This document shows positions 52,216 to 61,811 of a stretch of DNA of 64,000 bases, one piece after another. The stretch covers positions 71,218 to 135,217 of the forward strand of contig NZ_OMPC01000004.1 in NCBI RefSeq assembly GCF_900312675.1. The letters are read 5' to 3'. The position numbers and the translations under genes were made by a program. Below the pieces are notes generated by a model, which made no database searches, was not told the DNA's origin, and worked only from the letters and a program-made list of their open reading frames with translations. This DNA comes from Aliivibrio sp. EL58. Its GTDB lineage: Bacteria; Pseudomonadota; Gammaproteobacteria; Enterobacterales; Vibrionaceae. The number at the start of each line of letters is the position of its first letter. The first letter of the stretch is position 1.

Positions 52216-54588
52216 ATGAAAAAGCTCTCTCGTTATTTTTTATTTATGCTTCTTTTCACTTTATCTCAAGCTTGTTATGCAAGTTGGGGGCTTTCTGATG
52301 AACAGCCAATAGAGATCTCGCCACAAGCACAAAAAATTGAGCAAAATATTCAGGCTCTACCAGAGCAGCACTTTTTCTCTAAAAACGATTACTCTCAGGT
52401 AAAGCGTCTATTATCGACGACAATTACTCAGCAAAAAAAGCATGCCGAAGGTCTTGAAAAAGCATTGGTTGATTATCGAGATAATAGTGATGAAGCTCAT
52501 TGGTTAGTCGTTGAAGCGGATCACCAATCACTAAATTCTCTTAATCTTAGTAAGCAGCTATTGCTACAATTAACTGACCAAACAACTAGAGATCAGTTAA
52601 CAGGATTTGGTCCCTATGGCGTAACTCAATTCTATTCTGAGCTGTCAATCACTCGATTGAACATTGAGTATTATTTGCATTATCAAATTCGAAGTTTCAA
52701 AAATTTATTACACGATTTACAAATTTCACCGGTACCTATTATCAGTGTTATTTTCAAAGTATTGTGTGTCTTTTTTGTATTCAGTTGGTGGTTAAAAAAT
52801 AGCGCTCGTTTAATCAATGACTTTAAAAAATCAAATCTAGAAGGCTCGACAAAACCCAATATCATTATTAGGGCTATTTGGTACCTTACTCGTGCCCATA
52901 AAGCGATAGCTTGGTTACTATTAATTACTGTAACATTACGAATTATCTCGACACTTCCAAGCCTACAACATCTTATTTTCCTTGAGATCTTTACCTGGTG
53001 GATTTTAGGTGGCTCTATTGCCGTAAGCTTCATTCTAGAGTTTATTTACCGTAACAGTAAACATAATAAGAAAGAGGTTATTGCTCGTCGATTAGCCACT
53101 ATTCGTCACTATGTTTGGGGAGGGATTGTTGCCGGTGTTATTTTACAGATTTCATCTCGCACTCTTGGTGAAGGTACAATTTACGCATGGATCAATTCAT
53201 TAGTGTATCTATTTTTTGTCCTCCTAACGGTTTATACCCTAAAGCAATGGAAAGAAACGGTCTTTGAAAAGATTCATCTCCTAGATCCATTGCCAGTATC
53301 TATTCAATGGGCAGTAAGAAATCAAAATACATTTCTGATCTCTATCGCAGCGACGGCTAGTGGTGCGGTTTGGCTCTCTTGGCGATCAATCCAACACAAT
53401 ATTATTAGCGTACTGTCCCAATACACCGCGTTTAGTCATGCTCTCGCGTATTTATTTAGAATTGAAGTCGCAAAACAAACAGAAGTCTCACGTGTACAAT
53501 CTAACCTAGTTCGAATCAAAGGCTCTGCCGCTTTTGATTATATTTCTCCAGGCTCAGAAGAATCAACATTAATTGAAGAGTATGCAAAAGAAGAAATGAC
53601 GGCACTTTCTCGTTACTTATTAACAGATAATCCTGCCGTATGTGTTCTTTCAGGAGAACGAGGCGTTGGTACAACCACTCTACTTAATCGAATTATAAAT
53701 AAAGTTAAAAATGCACAGCCACTGTATTTAAATTGCCCTTATGACGGCTACTCTGCTTTATTACCAGAATTTGCTAAACAGTTAGGATTACCTGAAGAAT
53801 CGACTGAAAGAGATATTCTTCAGCACTTACGAAATAGTGAAACTTGTTACCTATTGGCTTTTGATAATGCACAGCGCTTAGTTAAGCCTAAAGTAAATGG
53901 TTTAGCTGATTTAATGAAACTGACCAACTTATTGCGTCGCGCTCGTAAAAGTCATCGCGTTGTTTTAGCTATTGAAAAATCGAGCTGGCGTTTTATCGAT
54001 CGAGCTCGTGGAGAGCGTTTGCTATTTGATCTGGTTACCTTCATGCCTAAATGGGGGGAAAAACAGATAGCCCAACTGCTTGAGTCTCGTATTACCACCA
54101 CACAAAATCCAGAAACTAATGAAACGGTGCCTTCTATTTCATTTGATGGCTTAATTCTGCCAAGACAATGGGATGAGGAAAATTTAACGGAAGAAGAGCG
54201 AGCTAGAAATGGCTTCTATCGTATTTTATGGGATTACTCGGATGGTAACCCTACGGTTGCATTACGCTTTTTCCGATTATCTTTACATCGTGATAAAGAC
54301 ACTGAAGCAGTGCTGGTTCGCTTATTTAAAGCCCCTCATTCAGATGACTTAGAGACAATGCCTAAGCCAATGCTTGCAGTACTTCGTTCGATTGTACAAC
54401 TGGAGATTGCCTCTCCTGCTGATGTCTGTGAATGCAGTCGTTTAAGCATAGCTGAAGTGATCAGTACATTACGATACTTTCAAAGTCGTGGATACATTGA
54501 ATGGAACGAAGAAAAAGCTCGTATTTCCGATCACTGGTTCCGTCACATTACTAATGTTTTACATCGTCAACACTTACTGGTGAAATGA
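52216..54588 (+). CDS. Membrane protein with AAA/P-loop-like domain lacking the P-loop lysine
   Basis: From the ATG at 52216 the protein has 790 residues and starts with a signal peptide ending near CYA; a TTG at 52207 is in frame but unsupported. Residues ~25-170 are a helical periplasmic region, followed by several membrane spans (~175-400). A cytoplasmic nucleotide-binding-like domain starts near 470. Its Walker A reads GERGVGTTT (480-488), with Thr where Lys is required, and Walker B reads LLAFDNAQ with Asn after Asp. A winged-helix-like C-terminus follows. The stop is one base from the MscS start, so the two are coupled. It may be a channel partner or sensor; the family is not recognised. 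Confidence 0.72.
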   Translation: MKKLSRYFLFMLLFTLSQACYASWGLSDEQPIEISPQAQKIEQNIQALPEQHFFSKNDYSQVKRLLSTTITQQKKHAEGLEKALVDYRDNSDEAHWLVVEADHQSLNSLNLSKQLLLQLTDQTTRDQLTGFGPYGVTQFYSELSITRLNIEYYLHYQIRSFKNLLHDLQISPVPIISVIFKVLCVFFVFSWWLKNSARLINDFKKSNLEGSTKPNIIIRAIWYLTRAHKAIAWLLLITVTLRIISTLPSLQHLIFLEIFTWWILGGSIAVSFILEFIYRNSKHNKKEVIARRLATIRHYVWGGIVAGVILQISSRTLGEGTIYAWINSLVYLFFVLLTVYTLKQWKETVFEKIHLLDPLPVSIQWAVRNQNTFLISIAATASGAVWLSWRSIQHNIISVLSQYTAFSHALAYLFRIEVAKQTEVSRVQSNLVRIKGSAAFDYISPGSEESTLIEEYAKEEMTALSRYLLTDNPAVCVLSGERGVGTTTLLNRIINKVKNAQPLYLNCPYDGYSALLPEFAKQLGLPEESTERDILQHLRNSETCYLLAFDNAQRLVKPKVNGLADLMKLTNLLRRARKSHRVVLAIEKSSWRFIDRARGERLLFDLVTFMPKWGEKQIAQLLESRITTTQNPETNETVPSISFDGLILPRQWDEENLTEEERARNGFYRILWDYSDGNPTVALRFFRLSLHRDKDTEAVLVRLFKAPHSDDLETMPKPMLAVLRSIVQLEIASPADVCECSRLSIAEVISTLRYFQSRGYIEWNEEKARISDHWFRHITNVLHRQHLLVK

Positions 54589-54589
54589 T

Positions 54590-55465
54590 ATGTTTCGATT
54601 ATTTGTCTTTCTTATTGCATTCAGCTTTGGACATACCGCATTAGCGGAAGATCCTCAATCAATTGATAATCTCCATCAATTCGCAAGTTTGATCCGCTGG
54701 AGTGGTGTCGCATTTTCATTCATCATTGTATTTGTTGCATGGTTATTGCTCCGCTTTACACAATCTATTGTTGATGGGATCAGTAGCCAGTTTGCTCAGC
54801 GTCGAATGTTGATGCAAAAGCTGCAATCTTTCTTTCAATTCTTTATTTATATGTCGACGGGTATGGCGGTATTCATGCTTAGTTTTCGAGTCGATGAAAG
54901 AGTATTAGCGTTGATAGGGGGTACTCTCGCCGTCTCTGTTGGTTTTGCATTAAAAGACCTTACTGCTTCTTTCATTGCGGGTTTAACCATCATGATTGAC
55001 CGACCTTTTCAGGTTGGGGATAGAGTGACATTCGAAGGGCATTATGGGGACATTATTGCCATTGGTTTACGTTCAGTCCGTATGCAAACATTAAACGACG
55101 ATATCATTACAATCCCAAACAATAAATTCTTAAATGAAGTCGCGATGAGTGGAAACTACGGCGCACTAGATATGCAAGTCGTTATTCCTTTTTACATTGG
55201 AATGGATCAAGACATAAATACGGCTCGTGATATTATTCAAGAAGCAGCATCATCAAGTCGTTATATCCATTTACCAAAGCCTGTCGTCGTACTTGTAAAG
55301 CAGACAATAACGGATAATTACTTAGCTATACAATTGACGTGTAAAGCCTATGTCGTTGATATTAAATTTGAAAAGTTATTTGAGACGGATATTACACTGC
55401 GTGTGATGCAAGAGTTTAGAAAATCAGATATCTATCCGCCCGCGATTGCGATACAAAGTAAGTAA
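54590..55465 (+). CDS. MscS-family small-conductance mechanosensitive channel
   Basis: A 291-residue inner-membrane channel with a cleavable-looking N-terminal segment (ending HTALA). Spans lie at ~30-55 and ~80-105, then the pore-lining TM3 (GGTLAVSVGFALKDLTASFIAGLTIM) and the cytoplasmic beta domain (RPFQVGDRVTFEGHYGDI, IPNNKF). It releases solutes on hypo-osmotic shock. It is translated immediately after the ATPase-like membrane protein, suggesting a shared complex or function. Confidence 0.9.
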   Translation: MFRLFVFLIAFSFGHTALAEDPQSIDNLHQFASLIRWSGVAFSFIIVFVAWLLLRFTQSIVDGISSQFAQRRMLMQKLQSFFQFFIYMSTGMAVFMLSFRVDERVLALIGGTLAVSVGFALKDLTASFIAGLTIMIDRPFQVGDRVTFEGHYGDIIAIGLRSVRMQTLNDDIITIPNNKFLNEVAMSGNYGALDMQVVIPFYIGMDQDINTARDIIQEAASSSRYIHLPKPVVVLVKQTITDNYLAIQLTCKAYVVDIKFEKLFETDITLRVMQEFRKSDIYPPAIAIQSK

Positions 55466-55471
55466 TGATTG

Positions 55472-55504
55472 AAAAGGCACTCTATAATTAATAAAGTGCC
55501 TTTT
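55472..55504 (+). terminator. Terminator of the ATPase-MscS operon
   Basis: AAAAGGCACT and AGTGCCTTTT form a perfect 10-bp stem around a 13-nt loop, seven bases after the MscS stop. Confidence 0.8.
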
Positions 55505-55601
55505 AAAATATAGAATCAAGCCCCTATTAATTTATCTCTCGCTGTCACCATACTTTATTGATAAAATGGCATTCTATATTGGCTAACTTCTTGGTTCTGT
55601 A

Positions 55602-56297
55602 ATGAAATTAATGTTAAAAACCCTAATCTTATCGGCGTCATTATTCTCCTCTCTAGCCTTAGCTAATACTGAAGCTCACAATGATTATCTAAAAGGTACT
55701 GCTTATTTAAACCAAGATAATTATAAAGAAGCCATCACTTGGTTAACAAGTGCCGCAAATAATGGCTCTATCGAAGCACAAAATAAAATAGGTGTAATTT
55801 ACGCGAAAGGTATTGGTACTGACGTTAATACACACTTAGCCATTCAATATTTTACTAAAGCTGCAGCAAATGAAAGTTCCATGGCCTACTACAATCTTGG
55901 TAAGATTTATGAAAGCCAAGAGAAGTTCTCAATCGCTATTGACTGGTATAATAAAGCCATTGAAATGAATAATAGCAATGCTATGAATAACTTAGCTGAT
56001 TTATATCTTAATGGTAAAGACTTAGTTCAAAGTACGCATCAAGCTGAATTGCTTTATATACAAGCGGCAGAAGCTGGAAACCCAACCGCAATGCGTAATT
56101 TGGGCTTTTTATACTTTAAAGGTTCTGAAGTTAAACAGGATATGGGAAAAGCCTATTTTTGGTTTAATTTAGCCGCTGCAAAAGCCTACCCTAATGCGGA
56201 TAAATATCGTGACTTTTCTGGCAAGAAGCTAAACAAAACAAAAAGAGTGCTAATCCAAAATGAAGCATTAGAGTGGTTAGAAAAGCATTCAAAATAA
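55602..56297 (+). CDS. Secreted Sel1-repeat protein
   Basis: A 231-residue protein with a signal peptide (MKLMLKTLILSASLFSSLALA) followed by four to five Sel1/TPR repeats (AITWLTSAANNGSIEAQNKIGVIYAKGIG and similar). It is likely periplasmic. It has no catalytic motif. It sits alone, downstream of the MscS operon and convergent with the Nudix-PAP2 gene. Confidence 0.82.
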   Translation: MKLMLKTLILSASLFSSLALANTEAHNDYLKGTAYLNQDNYKEAITWLTSAANNGSIEAQNKIGVIYAKGIGTDVNTHLAIQYFTKAAANESSMAYYNLGKIYESQEKFSIAIDWYNKAIEMNNSNAMNNLADLYLNGKDLVQSTHQAELLYIQAAEAGNPTAMRNLGFLYFKGSEVKQDMGKAYFWFNLAAAKAYPNADKYRDFSGKKLNKTKRVLIQNEALEWLEKHSK

Positions 56298-56331
56298 ACC
56301 AATCATTTACTTCCTATTCCAGTACGTTACC

Positions 56332-56361
56332 GAGTAGCCTTCCACATAAATAAGGCTACTC
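56332..56361. terminator. Hairpin between convergent Sel1 and Nudix-PAP2 genes
   Basis: GAGTAGCCTT and AAGGCTACTC are perfect 10-bp complements around a 10-nt loop. There is no strong T-run, so termination on either strand is likely but weaker. Confidence 0.6.
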
Positions 56362-56372
56362 AGTCTCTCTTT

Positions 56373-57848
56373 CTATTTATTTTTCTTTTTATGATTTAAT
56401 CCGCGTGGCAACCAAGCAGATATGGTAAGGATCATAAGTATTAGCGATAAATTCGCGATCGATTTTACTGTTAGAACTGTTACTGAACTGGCTTCTAATG
56501 AATCTAATAGTAAACCCGTACCAAAACGCGCACTAACTACCATAATCAATAAAACAAACAAGGTAACCAAACGATCTTTAATAGTTAGAATGGGCTGCTC
56601 TTTTGATAACAGAATAGCTAAAATGACACCCCAGCATAGTGACGCCATATATAAATAATTCATATATTGCATAGTAAAAGCAATACCACTTGTGACTAAA
56701 GCTATGATTACCCAAAACGGTAAACTTGCCATAACGCGATACAACAAATCACCATGCTTACGCTGTAAGCTCGAAAAGTGAACGATAACCATCGCGCCTA
56801 ATGCTATACCCACAATTGCATCACTCAAAAAGTGAATACCAAGCCAAATTCGAGCAATTGATTGAGTTATAATCAATCCAATAAAGAATAGACCAAATCG
56901 ATGCAATGTTATTGATGAAATCTGCTTTCTCTTTAGTGAAAGATAAAATACCCCATAAATAACCGTGGCTAACATGGCATTCATACTTGGTAATCCAAAA
57001 CCATTTGCTTGAGTTAACTGTAATTGAGGAACATAAACAAATGGTCGAGGTAACCCTAACCCTTGCTTAGCTAGCTCGGCAAATACAATGGTTAAAATAA
57101 TGCCAAATAGTAAGGTGAGCGCGCTTTCACGGCCAAAATAAACAAGAGCAACAATAAATAGAAAATAGAAAAAAGCTTCAGTCCCTGTTTCATTAATTAC
57201 CGTAAAAAACATTTTAATACTGATATTAATAATTGCAGGTAAACTATCTATACTTGCTCGTAATGACGTCAATAACTGTAATTCAACTTGATGGATATCA
57301 GAGGCTTGATCAACTAAATTATTCACCCATGTGATTTTATTATCACTCTCTAACGGCTTAGCAAACCAATGTTTAAGTTGCTCTAACTGTTCTGGATAAC
57401 GATATTTATCTGACTTTATTTTGTAAGGTTCTGTTAAATATACAGCTTCAGTCTCTACACCATAATGTGGTGCAAACCATGATGGGATCCGATACAAACC
57501 ATTACTGGTCTCCAAATCAAATACGATAATGTCCGAGTCACTACTACAACGGTAAATTATCGCTTTTTCGTCTTGATGCAGTATCTCTTTTGCGGTAACA
57601 ACTAAGCCTGCTTCTTCCCACGTTTCTCTTTCAGCCGCTTGTTGTGGAGTTTCTCCCTCATCAATTAAGCCTCCAGGCAGTGATAATTTTCCCGTAATTA
57701 ACTCTTCAATGAGAACAACACGAAAACCATCATCCACCACGCACACAGCGCCCTTTGAGATAGGGGCTTCATTCGCGATCGTTGAAGTCGAAAATAGGGT
57801 TGAAAGGCATGTTGTAAGCAATAAAGCAAAAGTAAAAAACTTATTCAT
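56373..57848 (-). CDS. Exported Nudix hydrolase fused to a PAP2-type membrane phosphatase domain
   Basis: A 491-residue fusion. Residues 1-~25 look like a signal peptide. A complete Nudix box (Gx5Ex7REUxEExGU) spans ~59-82. A membrane domain follows from ~200. PAP2 motif 1 (KQGLGLPRP, ~261-269) and motif 3 (ARIWLGIHFLSD, ~332-343) are present, but motif 2, normally PSGH, reads PSMN (~287-290), removing a key His. The C-terminal ~130 residues add more spans. A role in lipid-linked pyrophosphate or nucleotide turnover at the membrane is inferred. Its start overlaps the GNAT gene stop by 4 bases. Confidence 0.8.
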   Translation of the reverse strand: MNKFFTFALLLTTCLSTLFSTSTIANEAPISKGAVCVVDDGFRVVLIEELITGKLSLPGGLIDEGETPQQAAERETWEEAGLVVTAKEILHQDEKAIIYRCSSDSDIIVFDLETSNGLYRIPSWFAPHYGVETEAVYLTEPYKIKSDKYRYPEQLEQLKHWFAKPLESDNKITWVNNLVDQASDIHQVELQLLTSLRASIDSLPAIINISIKMFFTVINETGTEAFFYFLFIVALVYFGRESALTLLFGIILTIVFAELAKQGLGLPRPFVYVPQLQLTQANGFGLPSMNAMLATVIYGVFYLSLKRKQISSITLHRFGLFFIGLIITQSIARIWLGIHFLSDAIVGIALGAMVIVHFSSLQRKHGDLLYRVMASLPFWVIIALVTSGIAFTMQYMNYLYMASLCWGVILAILLSKEQPILTIKDRLVTLFVLLIMVVSARFGTGLLLDSLEASSVTVLTVKSIANLSLILMILTISAWLPRGLNHKKKNK

Positions 57849-58330
57849 ATCTCACTCTCTTTTAATGCTTTTCGCAAATAGTGAATATGATCTGTCATGC
57901 CTTGCTGATGATAGAAATTTATCGCGGTTTGATTAAAATCCCACACTTCAACAAAAATCTCTCTCACACCATAGTCTTTTAGCTCTTGTTCAATTCGTGT
58001 CATTAATTGCTCAGCAACACCTTCTCTACGATGTTGTGATTCAACATACAGTTCATCTATTGTTGCCATCATGACAGGTTTACTTACAGTTGAAATCAAT
58101 TCACAAAAATGCCCTGTCACAAATCCAATAACAACACCTTCAAGTTCTGCCACGTACACCATGCAATCTGGATCATCTAAATAACGAGAGATACTTTTCT
58201 CTTCTTCAATTTCAGACGCCGTTTTAAATAATTCAGGGCACTGTTGATGATGCTCATCATGCAACTGATACATCATTGAGTTTAGGCAAAATAGATCGGT
58301 TTCTTTTGCTCGACGAATAACTGAAGACAT
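57845..58330 (-). CDS. GNAT-family N-acetyltransferase
   Basis: From the ATG at 58330 (MSSVIRRAKETDL) the protein has 161 residues; a longer frame begins at a TTG (58381) beside an A-tract and is unlikely. The GNAT acetyl-CoA motif A is visible as ATIDELYVESQHRREGVAEQLM, near residue 85, then FVEVWDFNQTAINFYHQQGM. The substrate is unknown. It overlaps the Nudix-PAP2 start (ATGA) and is the first gene of that pair. Confidence 0.85.
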   Translation of the reverse strand: MSSVIRRAKETDLFCLNSMMYQLHDEHHQQCPELFKTASEIEEEKSISRYLDDPDCMVYVAELEGVVIGFVTGHFCELISTVSKPVMMATIDELYVESQHRREGVAEQLMTRIEQELKDYGVREIFVEVWDFNQTAINFYHQQGMTDHIHYLRKALKESEI

Positions 58331-58381
58331 GTTGATACCAAATAATGATTGAACTGTAATTAGACCATGATTTATAAACAA

Positions 58382-58736
58382 AAAAAAGGCTCCGTATAAG
58401 CAGAATCTTTATTCGTAGAGCTATCTATCAGTTTTACCAATAATAGTTATAAACTATGGCTCAGATGAATGAATACAAGGATGGCATCAGTATCCTTTGG
58501 GTGGTTAGAGATCCTATAAACACCTATAAAATAATCGAACTCTTTAAATAAAAGAGTGTCTGACGATTTATTCCAATAAAATATCTTATAGATATAGAGC
58601 ATCTATTTATCATAATAAATTGTTACACTATAGGGGCAAAGAACTATGAAATTAGCGGCCTTCCTTGCTTTATTCTGACTATTAATAAGCGAATAAAGGT
58701 AAACTCATCCCACTAAAACCTATTAAATGAATAATT
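58382..58736. other. Intergenic region between GNAT and pgpB-like genes
   Basis: A 355-base AT-rich region with divergent promoters expected. No ORF, repeat or clear operator was found. Confidence 0.4.
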
Positions 58737-59468
58737 ATGTTTTTTTCTTTTTCTCCTAAACATCGCTCTTACGAATTGATCGCTTTTTTTCTGTTTATTT
58801 CAGTAATGGGGATAATTTTATTATTGGCCCCTAGACCTGATTTATTCACGCCATTACCACCTTTTGAAAATGATCTTCTTAAATGGTTTAGTCGTTCAGC
58901 AGGTGAATACCTATTTATTCTTACCTTAGCTATTCTCTGTTCAATCCCTATTATTCAGCGATTATCTATTAAAAAAACACTCTCTTTATATATGCAATTT
59001 GGCATTCTTCTCGTATTGAGTTTTATGCTTAAAAGCGGTGTGAAAGCAATAACTGAGATCCCTCGTCCATATACACAAGCCTTAGTACAAGTTGATCTTA
59101 TTGACAGTACTGAAGGCTTTTACTCATTAGATGAAGACAGTAAACAAGCACTTATTAGCCATGCAGAAAATAAAGTAAGTCCAGCCCGCATTGAACAATG
59201 GCGAGCAAGCACTAACTATTCATTTCCATCAGGGCATACTATATTTGCTGCTATTTGTGTTTTATTCTGGGGGGGATTTTTGTTACGAAATAAGCACTAC
59301 ATTTTAACCACTGCTGTTATTACTTGGGGAGTTGGTGTTGGCTTTAGTCGTGTTTGGCTTGGTATGCACTGGCCGACCGATCTGATGGCTTCAATTATCA
59401 GTGCATCTATTCTGATCTTATGTGTTCCAACTATTAACTTAGAAAAAGAGCCTATAGGTAAAAACTAA
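58737..59468 (+). CDS. PAP2-family lipid phosphatase (PgpB-like)
   Basis: A 243-residue inner-membrane phosphatase with all three PAP2 motifs: KAITEIPRP (~residue 104), PSGH (~165) and SRVWLGMHWPTD (~205). About six spans are visible. PgpB-type enzymes remove phosphate from phosphatidylglycerol phosphate or undecaprenyl pyrophosphate. The gene starts close after an AT-rich leader and ends with a 4-base convergent overlap with the LysR gene. Which lipid is used cannot be read from the sequence. Confidence 0.85.
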   Translation: MFFSFSPKHRSYELIAFFLFISVMGIILLLAPRPDLFTPLPPFENDLLKWFSRSAGEYLFILTLAILCSIPIIQRLSIKKTLSLYMQFGILLVLSFMLKSGVKAITEIPRPYTQALVQVDLIDSTEGFYSLDEDSKQALISHAENKVSPARIEQWRASTNYSFPSGHTIFAAICVLFWGGFLLRNKHYILTTAVITWGVGVGFSRVWLGMHWPTDLMASIISASILILCVPTINLEKEPIGKN

Positions 59469-60346
59469 GACTCTATTTCACATAAAATACTCCAAACCTT
59501 CTCGCCTGCTGGATGCAACCTAGCTTGATAGCGATAAGCGTAATATTCAATAGAAAGTCGTAATGTTGGATCACCAATGATTGCGACTTTTTTTTGTCTT
59601 AACTCTTCTTTGATACTATAAGCAGGCAACCAAGCAATGCCTTGACGATCAAGAACCAACATTTTCAACATATCGGTCATTGATGACGAGAATATTGGGT
59701 TTAATTGCACTTGCTCTCGCACTGTTTCAACTTGTCTCCCCATGTATGACGTTGAGCTATAAGCTAACCATGGTAAAGATTCTCCACTATCAAAATTAAA
59801 GATCGCCTTGCCTTGCTCGTTACAAGCACTTACTGGTAATAATTCTGTTTTAGACAGTAATTGAGATTGGTAAGGTGGCAGTCTTAGGATTTCATCATCA
59901 AAAGCCAATAAAATATCACACGCCCCCTCTCTTAATTCTTTGGTCGCCTGATCAACATCAATTGCCTCAACACTTAATATCGGTTTGTAATCACTCTCTG
60001 GTAACAAGCTTTGTATTGTAGGAATTAAACTTGTAGCTAATGAATGAGCTGCCGCGATTTGTACAACGTTACCTCCCAATCGTGATAAATCTGAAATCTG
60101 ATTAATACCCGTCATTATTTGATTAACCAATGTTCGCGCCGTTATCCGAAATAGTTTCCCACTGGGCGTTAACTCAATCGGTTTACTTTTTCGATCAATT
60201 AACTCAGCACCTACGGTATCTTCTAATAAACGAATCCGTCGACTAAACGCGGGTTGAGTTACATTCCTTAATGCCGCGGCTTGAGAAAAGTTCCGCACTT
60301 TTGCTAGCACTAAAAAATCTTCTAGCCACTTACTTTCTACATTCAT
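59465..60346 (-). CDS. LysR-family transcriptional regulator (HypT/YjiE-like)
   Basis: A 293-residue regulator. Residues ~5-65 are the LysR winged helix (FLVLAKVRNFSQAAALRNVTQPAFSRRIRLLE), and ~90-290 form the ligand-binding domain. The DNA-binding sequence resembles E. coli YjiE/HypT, a hypochlorite-responsive factor, from memory. It is divergent from the racemase gene by 291 bases, so it may regulate it, as LysR regulators often do. The ligand is unknown. Confidence 0.85.
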   Translation of the reverse strand: MNVESKWLEDFLVLAKVRNFSQAAALRNVTQPAFSRRIRLLEDTVGAELIDRKSKPIELTPSGKLFRITARTLVNQIMTGINQISDLSRLGGNVVQIAAAHSLATSLIPTIQSLLPESDYKPILSVEAIDVDQATKELREGACDILLAFDDEILRLPPYQSQLLSKTELLPVSACNEQGKAIFNFDSGESLPWLAYSSTSYMGRQVETVREQVQLNPIFSSSMTDMLKMLVLDRQGIAWLPAYSIKEELRQKKVAIIGDPTLRLSIEYYAYRYQARLHPAGEKVWSILCEIES

Positions 60347-60637
60347 GTCATTTTCTCACTGTCCTTTAAAGGGACGAACATCACTATTCCTAAAATGCAT
60401 TATTACGATTTACATAATATTTTTATGCTAGATAACTCTAATAAATCACTTTCAAAGAAAACAATTTCGTCTCAAATGTATAGAGATCATCCAAAAAAAC
60501 GACTTACTGAGACTTAATTCTAATTTTTACGCTTTTAGCTATGCCGATTTGACATACAACTATAATTCTTAGCATTTAACAAAAACCACAACGACTGACA
60601 TGATTTATTCAACTTCTGCATTAGCAAGATTAATATT

Positions 60638-61351
60638 ATGAATAAAAAACTAGGTATCTTAGGTGGGATGGGGCCATTAGCAACGGTTGAGTTTATGATG
60701 AAAATAATCACCCAGACACCAGCACATAATGATCAAGAACACATTCCAATGGTAGTGAGTAGTGTTCCACAAATTCCGGATAGGACGGCATTTATTATGG
60801 GCCATGGTGAAGATCCTTACCCTGAATTAAAACACAGCTTTGATCAGTTAGAACAGTCTGGTGCAGAGTGCATTGTTATTCCATGTAATACTGCACATTA
60901 TTGGTATTCACAGTTAAGCGCGACTAGTCATGTTCATACCATTAGTATCATTGATAGCGTTGTACAAGAGACCCAAATACGTAAACATAAAACGGTTGGA
61001 TTACTTGCAACAACAGCAACAATGAAAGCAAGAATGTATCAACAGAAACTCAACCAGTATGATATTGATGTGATTGAAACTAATGACATGCAGCAACAAG
61101 CAGTTATGCAAGGTATCTACGAAGTTAAAGCTGGAAACATTGAAAAAGGGAAAGCGTTAATGCTACCTGTATTTAAAGATATGTTATCCCAAGGCGCAGA
61201 AGCGATTATTCTTGGTTGCACTGAAATCCCAGTAGCGCTAGCTGAGCAAAATTTACAGTCTCCGCATCATTGTTTGGATTCATTAGAAATATTAGCAAAG
61301 TATTGTGTTGAATGGTCTTATGAAGCAGAGCCAGCAGCGATAGCAAGCTAG
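60638..61351 (+). CDS. Aspartate/glutamate racemase family protein
   Basis: A 237-residue cytosolic enzyme. The two catalytic cysteines sit in IPCNTAH (~residue 84) and LGCTEIP (~195), and the N-terminus has GILGGMGPLATVEF. This matches the amino-acid racemase (YgeA/RacD) group that interconverts L- and D-aspartate or glutamate. The stop overlaps the convergent ccmH stop by 4 bases. The LysR gene is divergent. Confidence 0.9.
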   Translation: MNKKLGILGGMGPLATVEFMMKIITQTPAHNDQEHIPMVVSSVPQIPDRTAFIMGHGEDPYPELKHSFDQLEQSGAECIVIPCNTAHYWYSQLSATSHVHTISIIDSVVQETQIRKHKTVGLLATTATMKARMYQQKLNQYDIDVIETNDMQQQAVMQGIYEVKAGNIEKGKALMLPVFKDMLSQGAEAIILGCTEIPVALAEQNLQSPHHCLDSLEILAKYCVEWSYEAEPAAIAS

Positions 61352-61809
61352 GAAGACTCTTTACGATTCTTCTTCACTGATTTAACCGCCATAATGCCAA
61401 AACCAATAAGCAGCAATAACGGCAATAGCCAAAGCACATAGGTTTTCGCATTTAATGGCGGTTCATATAAAACAAAATCCCCAAAACGACGCGTCATAAA
61501 TGCCACCACTTCTTTATCACTCTTACCTGCTTTGATTTGCTGATAGACTTCTAAGCGTAAGTCTTTAGCTATTGGAGAATTTGACTCTACTAAATTTTGG
61601 TTTTGACATTGAGGGCAACGCAATTGTTTCGCTAAATCAATAGAGCGCTTCTGCTCTTCAGGTGAATTAAATTCAAACAATTCAACACTTTCAATCACCT
61701 CTTTGTCCGCGCCAACAAACAAGATTGAACCATTATCAGAATTAGCCTGAACAGATATAGAGCTGAATAATACAATAATTAAGAACAGTAATTCTTTGCA
61801 TCGTTTCAT
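61348..61809 (-). CDS. ccmH: Cytochrome c maturation protein CcmH
   Basis: A 153-residue membrane-anchored thioredoxin-like reductant for apocytochrome c. It has a signal peptide, the LRCPQCQNQNLVESNS motif with the redox CxxC (~residue 65), and a C-terminal membrane span (~125-143). It keeps the heme-binding cysteines reduced in the periplasm. It follows ccmG by 2 bases in the ccm operon. Confidence 0.93.
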   Translation of the reverse strand: MKRCKELLFLIIVLFSSISVQANSDNGSILFVGADKEVIESVELFEFNSPEEQKRSIDLAKQLRCPQCQNQNLVESNSPIAKDLRLEVYQQIKAGKSDKEVVAFMTRRFGDFVLYEPPLNAKTYVLWLLPLLLLIGFGIMAVKSVKKNRKESS

Positions 61810-61811
61810 TA

